From the NCBI GenBank assembly GCA_035493895.1, contig DATJHM010000107.1, positions 1 to 13,314 of the forward strand: a stretch of 13,314 nucleotides of DNA, given 5' to 3'. The translations under genes were made by a program, and so were the position numbers. The notes beneath the pieces are model-generated. The model was not told the origin of the DNA, did not search any database, and was given only the letters and a program-made list of their open reading frames with translations. The DNA is from DATJHM01 sp035493895 (GTDB lineage Bacteria; Chloroflexota; Ktedonobacteria; Ktedonobacterales; Ktedonobacteraceae). This document shows positions 1 to 5,457 of this stretch, in pieces; positions within the stretch are counted from its first letter, which is position 1; each line of letters starts with the position of its first letter.

Positions 1-138
1 TCGGTGGGGGAACGCAAATGACCGGTTTTTTCGGGCTCATGCCTCTTTCCTCCCGATCCTGTGTGACACGATTGACCCTCTCGGCTTTCTATTGACCTGC
101 ATAATGGCATCTGAACCATTCTTAGGTTGATGCGTATT

Positions 139-165
139 GGACCGGCATAAAGCCCGGTCCCTACC
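139..165 (+). repeat. Interspersed hairpin repeat, copy A
   Basis: The stem GGACCGG pairs perfectly with CCGGTCC around a short AT-rich loop, and CTACC follows immediately. The same layout recurs at 5151-5177 and 13250-13276. In those copies the fourth stem pair is T-A instead of C-G, so pairing is kept. A second possible stem joins CCTACC (160-165) to GGTAGG further right (about 186-191). The copy lies upstream of the promoter candidate of the C39-like gene. Confidence 0.75.
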
Positions 166-252
166 TGTAGAGAAGGGGGAAGATGGTAGGTGGGGGATGC
201 GGTTTTTTTATCGCGGTATAGGACGTTTGGGTTGGTTTTGCGCAAATCTTTC

Positions 253-280
253 TTGATGGACACGTTTTGTAAGTTATACT
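253..280 (+). promoter_or_regulatory. Candidate sigma-70-type promoter of the C39-like gene
   Basis: TTGATG at 253-258 and TATACT at 275-280 are separated by 16 bp, giving 4/6 and 5/6 matches to the vegetative consensus. A small hairpin, GAGCG-TAT-CGCTC at 294-306, sits in the resulting leader just before the possible GTG start. The promoter is inferred from pattern only. Confidence 0.45.
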
Positions 281-311
281 GAAGGATTAGAAAGAGCGTA
301 TCGCTCGCTAC

Positions 312-1151
312 GTGTTTATTGAGAGTAAGCGGTTTATGTTGAATATTGTGTTTATGGCTCTTTTGTTGTTGACAGCATCGATAGCGAGTATTTTCCTGTA
401 CAGATATTTACCGCGTTTGCCGTGGCGTCAGCGGCTCTCGTCGTCGCTTTCGCTTGTCTGGTACAGGCAGGTGCGTGCGCTGGCCTCGTTGTCGATGTTG
501 GTTATGATGGTGCTGGCGTTATTTGTGCAGAGCGGTCTGGCTGAGGGGACCATGCAGCATCTGGGGATCAGTCTGAATCAGATGGTGATGCATGCCGGGG
601 CGGATACGACGACCTTGCGATTGCCCTCGCATACCGTGCCACAGACGGCGAGTATGCAACTGGTGCGGGTGGATTCGGCGGCGCGTGATCAGTATGCCAG
701 CGCGTATGAGTGGCAGGTCTGGGCCTACTCATCGTGTTCCGGGATAGCGATGGAGACGGTGATGAACGCGTATGGTCGCCATCTGATCGCCTCTGATGTC
801 TTGCAAGTTGAGCAGGATCTGGGGGTCTGGAATGTGCAACTCGGGCTGTTGCGCGATGATGGTGTTGCGTTGACGGCTGACCATTTTGGGTTCAACACCA
901 GTGCCAGCCATGCGCTGACCGTGGAGCAGGTGGTGGAGATTGCGAATGAGGGAAAGCCGGTAATTGTGAGCGTACGTGATTCTGTGAATTATCCTGCCGG
1001 GCATATTTTTGTGGTACGTGGCGGGGATGCGCAAACGGTTTTTATTGTTGATTCGTCGTTGTTGAATTTGCATCAGTTGACGCGTGCGCAATTTAGCGCG
1101 ATGTGGCAGGGATTCAGTGCCGTTTTGACGCCGCGTGGAATCAGTAAATGA
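312..1151 (+). CDS. Membrane-anchored C39-like (papain-fold) cysteine peptidase
   Basis: The product is 279 residues from a GTG start. An ATG at 336, with GAGAG about 11 bp upstream, would give 271 residues and is an equally good start. Two hydrophobic segments (about residues 10-30 and 57-77) are followed by an extracytoplasmic-type C-terminal domain resembling peptidase C39-like/papain-fold domains. The likely nucleophile is Cys142 in SSCSGIAMETVMNAYG, the likely His is His231 in AGHIFVVRGG, and the likely Asp is Asp247 in FIVDSS. C39 domains cleave double-glycine leader peptides in ABC exporters, but no ABC transporter is fused or adjacent here, so the substrate is unknown. The 3' end overlaps the convergent L,D-transpeptidase gene by 11 bp. 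Assignment to the fold is fairly secure. Proteolytic activity is inferred from the Cys/His/Asp order. Confidence 0.75.
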   Translation: MFIESKRFMLNIVFMALLLLTASIASIFLYRYLPRLPWRQRLSSSLSLVWYRQVRALASLSMLVMMVLALFVQSGLAEGTMQHLGISLNQMVMHAGADTTTLRLPSHTVPQTASMQLVRVDSAARDQYASAYEWQVWAYSSCSGIAMETVMNAYGRHLIASDVLQVEQDLGVWNVQLGLLRDDGVALTADHFGFNTSASHALTVEQVVEIANEGKPVIVSVRDSVNYPAGHIFVVRGGDAQTVFIVDSSLLNLHQLTRAQFSAMWQGFSAVLTPRGISK

Positions 1152-2259
1152 TGATGCTGGTGTAGAGGGTGACGTAGGCGTAGAGCCAGGCGGCGTTTTG
1201 CAGGGAGAGATTGACGCAGCCGTGGGAGCCCTGGGCAGAGAAGCTGTTGCCGCTGGAGTCGGTATGGGGGAAGTTAGTTCCGGGGCCATAGTCGTTGCGC
1301 CACCAGCTGTCGTGGATGAAATAGCCGTTGCTGTGATATTGCATGGCGTAGTGGATTGGCGTGTCGGGATACCAGTCGGGCGAGCTGCGCAGTACGCCGG
1401 ATTTGAAAGTCGTGGGGGACAATTTTCCTTCGACCCACCAGACACCCGGCGGGGAAGGACGATCTGGCCGACCAGTCGTGACGAGAAAAGCATTGATCAG
1501 CTTTTGCTGATCGTAAACGCGTAGCGCCTGCTCTTCCAGCGAGATGACCACGGTTCTGCCATTGGCGTGATATTGCTGTAATAACTGCAAATCGGTTTTG
1601 TGGGGTTGAGCGAAGGGAGTGTGGTCACTGGCATTCTCTTTCATGGCCTGAAAATTGGTTTGGAACATATGAATATCTTCGATGAGCTGCTGATAGTCCG
1701 CGGGCGTGCGGGCGGTGGCAATACCGTCCTGTATCCATGCCCCGATACCGTTATCCCCATATTCATAGCCAAGCGGATAGTTGATGTTATCAGCGGGATT
1801 ATGAAAGACATGCGTATGGCCCCAGTCTGTGACCTGCTGGCGAAGTTGCCGTTGTAATTGTTGGGCTTCGGCTTTCAGCGCAGGCCCCTGGATGGCGAAT
1901 ACGTGGGCTCTGAGTTTTGCGAGCACGCGATTATAGATGCGCTGATTTGTTGCATGCGTCAATGCCAGTGTATCAATAGCGTATTGTTGATGGTAGGGGG
2001 CAATCTGTCCTCCAGACAGTTTGAGCAGGTGAATCCACTGAGCATAGGTTTGCAGTTGAGCCCTGCCCTGTTGTTGCAGCAGGAAGGGCAGAGGTTCCAG
2101 ACCGGACTGGCTATAGAGCTTTTTTGCAGGGACAGAAGTACAAGCGCTGAACACAAGCAGGATCAGCGCCAGCAGAAAAAGGCGTACGAGATAGAATTGT
2201 TGAGGGGAGAGCCGCTCCAGTGGGAGAGGTTGGTTCCCCACGCAGTATTTATCTGGCAT
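1141..2259 (-). CDS. Lipoprotein L,D-transpeptidase (YkuD domain)
   Basis: The product is 372 residues. YkuD enzymes form 3-3 peptide cross-links in peptidoglycan, or attach proteins to it, using an active-site Cys outside the membrane. The C-terminal catalytic signature is complete: His316 in YFIHDSWW, then SHGCVN at 345-350 with Cys348 as nucleophile. The N-terminus has a hydrophobic stretch (about 23-39) ending in FSAC, a plausible lipobox with Cys40 as the lipidated residue, which puts the enzyme on the outer face of the membrane. Residues about 60-230 form a helical, Gln-rich region with no family I can name. The YkuD domain begins near residue 240 (RTVVISLEEQALRVYDQQKL). The start ATG lacks a strong Shine-Dalgarno, so an alternative start remains possible. 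The protein ends in IIIY close to the overlap with the convergent peptidase gene. Confidence 0.88.
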   Translation of the reverse strand: MPDKYCVGNQPLPLERLSPQQFYLVRLFLLALILLVFSACTSVPAKKLYSQSGLEPLPFLLQQQGRAQLQTYAQWIHLLKLSGGQIAPYHQQYAIDTLALTHATNQRIYNRVLAKLRAHVFAIQGPALKAEAQQLQRQLRQQVTDWGHTHVFHNPADNINYPLGYEYGDNGIGAWIQDGIATARTPADYQQLIEDIHMFQTNFQAMKENASDHTPFAQPHKTDLQLLQQYHANGRTVVISLEEQALRVYDQQKLINAFLVTTGRPDRPSPPGVWWVEGKLSPTTFKSGVLRSSPDWYPDTPIHYAMQYHSNGYFIHDSWWRNDYGPGTNFPHTDSSGNSFSAQGSHGCVNLSLQNAAWLYAYVTLYTSIIIY

Positions 2260-2354
2260 AGGACATCATAGCTTTCTGGAGAATACCTGTTCGGGAGATT
2301 CCGTATCTTCTATTACTATGATGAACTATAGTGCAAAATACTGCGGAAATTGGC
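2260..2354. other. Short spacer, possible promoter for the transpeptidase
   Basis: This 95-bp AT-rich gap lies between two minus-strand genes. On the minus strand it contains TTGCAC followed by AT-rich blocks (TATAGT, TAGTAA), but no pair has both good hexamers and 16-18 bp spacing. No terminator with a T run is evident for the upstream IMPase-like gene, so read-through into the transpeptidase gene is possible. Confidence 0.3.
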
Positions 2355-3149
2355 TCAATTCAGACGCGTAATAATCTCTTTGTGAAGCTCTTTCGTGCTT
2401 GCAACGACAAGAGAGAAGCCCTGTTTTAAATTGATAATGGGTTGGAGCGGTTGGCCCGTGGGATCGCTAACGGTACCGCCAGCCTCAAGGATAATCGAGA
2501 GAGAAGCCAGAAACGATTCCCCGGTGAGAATATTACCAATGTCGATATAGGCATCGTAGGCCCCGCTTGCGACATAGACCGTATCGACGGCAGCGCTGCC
2601 GCAGCGGCGGATCCCACCCAGCGTGGGTTCCTGCGTAAGCAAAGCGCGGATAGAGGCTTTATCATGGCCATCAAAATTCATGCCAGCCAGACAATCCTTG
2701 ATATGTTTCGTGCCGCTGACCTGGCAGCGGCGGCCATTGCGGAAGGCACCGCCGCCCCGTTGAGCCTGATAGACAGTCCCATTAAATAAATTGCCGACCA
2801 GCGCCCATTGCACATTCTCGGGCAAGATCGGAACATCGGACGGCAGAACCGCGAGGGCCACGCCTGCGGTCATAATGCCACGCGCCACATTGCGTGAACC
2901 GTCAACCGGGTCAATGACAATACGATATGCCGGTGACGAGTTTGTGGCAAAGGTTGGTCGCTCTTCCGTAAAAACCTCGAAGCCATGCCCACTGTCAGTC
3001 AATCCCTGGATGATAATGTCTTCTGCATCGCGGTCAAATTGCATCGTCGTGTGGTCAGGCGAATGGAGGTAGACCTGATTGCGGTTGAAGCGCTCTGAGA
3101 GCGCATACGCACGTACCTGGCGGAAGAGTTGCTCTAGTAATTCTAACAT
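2355..3149 (-). CDS. Inositol monophosphatase family protein (IMPase/FBPase-like)
   Basis: The product is 264 residues, the usual length for Mg-dependent IMPase-family sugar/inositol phosphatases. Visible motifs are TEER (Glu62-Glu63), IDPVDGSRN (Asp80 and Asp83, the DPxDGT metal-binding motif), GGGAFRNG at 132-139, GSAAVDTVYVASGAYDAYID at about 184-203, and LEAGG at 221-225. In characterised members a WD motif lies ten to eleven residues before the EAGG glutamate, and its Asp binds the second metal. Here those positions are Glu211-Ser212, so that ligand looks missing or replaced by Glu211. Substrate cannot be assigned from sequence. The gene has its own extended -10 promoter upstream. The start ATG at 3149 has AAAAAAGAG just upstream as a weak ribosome binding site. 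Confidence 0.82.
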   Translation of the reverse strand: MLELLEQLFRQVRAYALSERFNRNQVYLHSPDHTTMQFDRDAEDIIIQGLTDSGHGFEVFTEERPTFATNSSPAYRIVIDPVDGSRNVARGIMTAGVALAVLPSDVPILPENVQWALVGNLFNGTVYQAQRGGGAFRNGRRCQVSGTKHIKDCLAGMNFDGHDKASIRALLTQEPTLGGIRRCGSAAVDTVYVASGAYDAYIDIGNILTGESFLASLSIILEAGGTVSDPTGQPLQPIINLKQGFSLVVASTKELHKEIITRLN

Positions 3150-3206
3150 AACTCTTTTTTGCCTATCCCTTCGGCTCGTCTGTTTGCTTGCTCCATAGCT
3201 CTATCG

Positions 3207-3215
3207 ATTATACCA
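3207..3215 (-). promoter_or_regulatory. Extended -10 promoter of the IMPase-family gene
   Basis: On the minus strand the sequence reads TGGTATAAT, a perfect TATAAT preceded by TGn, the extended -10 signature. No good -35 hexamer lies 16-18 bp upstream, as is common for extended -10 promoters. Transcription would start near 3200 and give a leader of about 50 nt. Confidence 0.6.
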
Positions 3216-3246
3216 TATAGCAAGGGCCCGAAAGAACGTCTATTTA

Positions 3247-4293
3247 CTATCGTGTACTGGTTTCGAGATGTTGAAAGAGGAATGGCCTCTGGCGTTGCTG
3301 GAGGAGCAGGCGAGCCCTGGTAGTGGAGATAGCTTGCTCGCTCTGATCGCTGGCAATCCATCGTCGGCCCAGACGTTCAGCGACGATAGGAGTGACGCCG
3401 CTGCCGCAGAAGCAGTCGAGGATGAGATCGTTTTCATTGGAAGAGGCGAGGAGTATGCGTTCGAGCAAGGCCTCAGGCTTCTGCGTCGCGTACCCGGTGC
3501 GTTCGGGATCTTTTTGATGTAAGTGGCTGATATCGCTCCAGACATCGGGCAGGGACATATACTGATCCTCATCGTAGCGATAGACGCGGCCACCGGAGCG
3601 GATCGTCCAGAACGTACGGCCATCTTCACCGATCTCCTTGCGCATATGATTGCGTTTTTGTGTGCCCCTTTTCTCGCCCAGTTGCTCGCCATGGAAGCAA
3701 TAGTGGGCAGATTTCGTATAGAGGAGAATCGTATCGTGTTTACGGGCATAGTACTTTTTGGCGCGACCGCCGGATTGATAGTGCCAGATAATCTCGTTTT
3801 TAAAGCCCGCCCCCTTCGTCTGCGCCTGAGCACTGAAGATTTCATCCAGAAGAAGTTTTGCGTAATGTGCCGTGCGCCAGTCGAGATGGACATAGAGGCT
3901 CCCATCGGGTGTCAGGAGTTGATGAAGGAAAATGAACGTTTCATATATCCATTGTAGATAGTGATCCAGGCTATTGCGCCAGGTATCGCGATACGCGACC
4001 TGATTGCCCTGAGTAAAGGTGCGACCAGTCATAAAAGGAGGGTCAATGTAGATAAGATTCACCGTATTGGCGAAATCCTCCAGTAGAACAGGTAGCAAGG
4101 CTTGCTTATCGGCATGAATGAGCCGATTGTGCCAGGGAAGGGCAGCGTCAGAGAGTGCAGGAAGAGGCTGTTCAGTTGTGGGCGTGGGAGAATAGCTCTC
4201 CTGTGTACGCAGGCGTGAGAGAGACAGGCCAGATTGCCCTGAGGAAGGGTCACGGCCAGGTATATGTTTCCCATGCCAGACAAGTTCTGTCAT
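3247..4293 (-). CDS. Site-specific DNA methyltransferase, beta-type amino-MTase
   Basis: The product is 348 residues. It transfers a methyl group from S-adenosylmethionine to an exocyclic amino group of a DNA base, probably N6-adenine given the DPPF form of motif IV. Motif IV, YIDPPF (Asp84-Phe87), comes before motif I, LILDCFCGSG (FxGxG at 295-299), which is the order of the beta class, as in type III Mod and many orphan adenine MTases. TQKPEALLERIL (about 270-281) is the usual block before motif I. No recognisable endonuclease, specificity subunit or helicase lies nearby, so within this window it is solitary. The start ATG has AAGG about 9 bp upstream. The target sequence cannot be read from the protein. 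Residues 1-50 are Ser/Thr/Pro-rich and look like an extra N-terminal arm. Confidence 0.88.
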   Translation of the reverse strand: MTELVWHGKHIPGRDPSSGQSGLSLSRLRTQESYSPTPTTEQPLPALSDAALPWHNRLIHADKQALLPVLLEDFANTVNLIYIDPPFMTGRTFTQGNQVAYRDTWRNSLDHYLQWIYETFIFLHQLLTPDGSLYVHLDWRTAHYAKLLLDEIFSAQAQTKGAGFKNEIIWHYQSGGRAKKYYARKHDTILLYTKSAHYCFHGEQLGEKRGTQKRNHMRKEIGEDGRTFWTIRSGGRVYRYDEDQYMSLPDVWSDISHLHQKDPERTGYATQKPEALLERILLASSNENDLILDCFCGSGVTPIVAERLGRRWIASDQSEQAISTTRARLLLQQRQRPFLFQHLETSTR

Positions 4294-4676
4294 CGCTATT
4301 CGCCTTATGTTTAGTTGTTCTTGATATTCACTGTAACATATCTATGGAAAAAGCGCTACGGTGAGGGGTAGGAGCGTGCAGATTGGGTGAAGCCGTGTGG
4401 TATGGGGAGGATACAACGCAGCAGGGACGTGGTACAATGGCGATACAGGAAAAACGAGCGTGGCAATAAGCGCGACCGGCAATGATCGTACAGTTCAGCT
4501 AGAGAAGAGAAGAGACCGTTTCCCGCTGAGAGAGACAGGTCATGTCGTGTTTACGTGGAATGAAGACACCGTTAACATGCGTGCTGCGTTCTATCTGTGG
4601 ATAACTGTTTTGTCAGATCGTCGGGGCGTCTATCGAGAATGGATAGAGGTCCTGGAGTTGAGTTGGGGATACGTTC
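4294..4676. other. Gap with no supported gene
   Basis: This is a 383-bp divergent spacer between the methyltransferase (-) and the small membrane protein (+). One open frame runs from 4397 into the next gene, but it has no ribosome binding site and no recognisable protein character. On the minus strand TTACAG and TAAACA 17 bp apart (about 4308-4336) are a weak promoter candidate for the methyltransferase. TTGTCA at 4610-4615 is a possible -35 for the + gene without a clear -10. I see no terminator, RNA gene or repeat. Confidence 0.4.
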
Positions 4677-5069
4677 ATGCAATATGTCCTGTGGGTACTT
4701 TGCTGTCTGCTGGCTTATATAGGTGGGTTGGTGATTATTGCACGGGTGACGCCAGGATTGTTGGTGCGGCAATTCGATGAGGGCTGGTTTATGGGTATCG
4801 CGGCCCTGGATATACTGGGCGCGTTGCTGGCTTTTGGCGCAATTTTTGTGCTGTTTGCACTGTTTAATGGTGCGCTCGGCATTCGAATTTTGAATGTCTT
4901 TCTCCTGATCGGGTTTGGCCTGATCGCCGGGCGGATGTCTCTGTACTGTTTTCGTGGGGCGACGCGGGCAAAATTTGTGCAATCCTCGCGCATCATTGCC
5001 GGGGCGTTTTGTGCATTTCTGGTTTTTTCCGCAATTTTTTATATGATACAGCTTTTCGCGACGAAATAA
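4677..5069 (+). CDS. Small hypothetical membrane protein, four helices
   Basis: The product is 130 residues, nearly all hydrophobic, with predicted membrane segments at about 4-24, 42-64, 70-90 and 105-125. I do not recognise a family. Basic residues (Arg94, Arg98, Lys99, Arg105) lie between the third and fourth segments, with Arg23 and Arg31 after the first. The start is supported by GGGG at 4665-4668, 8 bp before the ATG. No neighbour on the same strand suggests a partner. The reading frame is convincing because of its consistent hydrophobic periodicity and ribosome binding site. The function is unknown. Confidence 0.65.
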   Translation: MQYVLWVLCCLLAYIGGLVIIARVTPGLLVRQFDEGWFMGIAALDILGALLAFGAIFVLFALFNGALGIRILNVFLLIGFGLIAGRMSLYCFRGATRAKFVQSSRIIAGAFCAFLVFSAIFYMIQLFATK

Positions 5070-5087
5070 GGGGGGGAAGGAGTTCCC

Positions 5088-5209
5088 CGGCGTAGACAAG
5101 CGGCGCCTATAAGCATCAACCGAAGGGCCGAGAGGGCCGGAGGGGGACGTGGATCGGCATGAAGCGCGATCCCTACCTCAGCCTTTCTTCGAGGGTGGGG
5201 ACCACATGC
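5088..5209 (+). repeat. Interspersed hairpin repeat, copy B
   Basis: The sequence from about 5091 (GGCGTAGA) through GCATCAACCGAAG (5113-5125), the GCCGG block, the hairpin at 5151-5172 (GGATCG pairing with CGATCC), and CTACCTCAGCCTTTCTTCGAG aligns with 13165-13292 with small indels. After the hairpin, CCCTACCTC can pair with GAGGGTGGGG with one bulge, forming a second stem. The copy starts shortly after the stop codon of a + strand gene, as does copy C. Confidence 0.8.
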
Positions 5210-5323
5210 ACGCCCTTGCCAAACGAGATCCGGTCCGTAAAACAGAACAGGGCCGGTGGGGCTCGTCCCGCCCGCGAGCCCCACCGGCCCTCTCCAATAG
5301 CTCACCCTTTTTTCGATTGATGC
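5113..5323. mobile_element. Possible MITE-like element with 12-bp inverted ends
   Basis: GCATCAACCGAA at 5113-5124 and TTCGATTGATGC at 5312-5323 are inverted copies with one mismatch. They bound about 211 bp that contain the copy B hairpin and the long 5250-5290 hairpin but no coding potential. The same end sequence appears at 13197-13209 and, in the opposite orientation, at 126-136. No target-site duplication is obvious and no transposase is present, so mobility is inference. Confidence 0.4.
5250..5290. terminator. Perfect 16-bp GC-rich hairpin between convergent genes
   Basis: The arm GGGCCGGTGGGGCTCG (5250-5265) is exactly complementary to CGAGCCCCACCGGCCC (5275-5290) around a 9-nt loop. 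It lies between two convergent genes, where a bidirectional terminator would fit, but no T run follows on either strand. The core GCCGGTGGGG also occurs in the repeat units near 13235 and 13297, so it may belong to the repeat family rather than being a dedicated terminator. Confidence 0.5.
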
Positions 5324-5357
5324 GTATTTGGCGCAGAGAAGCCGCGCTCATACGCAT
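5320..5357. repeat. 8-bp perfect inverted repeat
   Basis: ATGCGTAT (5320-5327) and ATACGCAT (5350-5357) are perfect inverted copies 22 nt apart. An inner GCGC/GCGC pair could extend the hairpin. The left arm is the terminal motif TTGATGCGTATT of the repeat family, so this may be the junction of two element ends. Confidence 0.5.
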
Positions 5358-5457
5358 TCAGTTAACCGCCTCTCCTCCTGCGGAGCCAGAGGCATCGCGC
5401 GAGTTCGCAGGCACAGCTCCGTTCTCACTCCACCGTGCCACTACTGGGGCGACGAGG

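Larger units (their letters stand above)
1..311. other. Gene-free left edge with repeat remnants and a promoter
   Basis: No credible ORF is visible in this stretch. Positions 2-15 (CGGTGGGGGAACGC) match a block found again near 13235-13248 and 13297-13310. Positions 126-138 (TTGATGCGTATT and the preceding G) match, in inverse orientation, the start of the repeats at 5113 and 13196. A 22-nt hairpin follows at 139-160. ATTGACC occurs twice, at 71-77 and 91-97, with a period of 20 bp. The right part holds the promoter candidate for the C39-like gene. The stretch is therefore best read as a repeat-bearing spacer. Confidence 0.6.
5070..5457. other. Convergent spacer filled by repeat elements
   Basis: No gene is supported between the ends of the small membrane protein gene (+) and the S9 peptidase gene (-). 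The stretch is occupied by copy B of the interspersed repeat, a 16-bp perfect hairpin, and an 8-bp inverted repeat, each listed separately. Open frames here are short, Pro/Arg-rich readings of GC-rich repeat DNA. Confidence 0.6.

Noticed and set aside
71..97. ATTGACC direct repeat as promoter -35 elements
   Set aside because: Neither copy has a -10 hexamer at 16-18 bp, and no gene starts at a suitable distance before the better promoter at 253-280.
729..1493. 254-codon minus-strand frame across the peptidase/transpeptidase junction
   Set aside because: It is Pro/Thr/Arg-rich, typical of an off-frame reading, and conflicts with two genes that have clear motifs.
4397..4780. Open frame of 127 codons on the + strand before the small membrane protein
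   Set aside because: It starts at GTG without a ribosome binding site, overlaps the better supported 4677 gene by about 100 bp in another frame, and its composition looks random.
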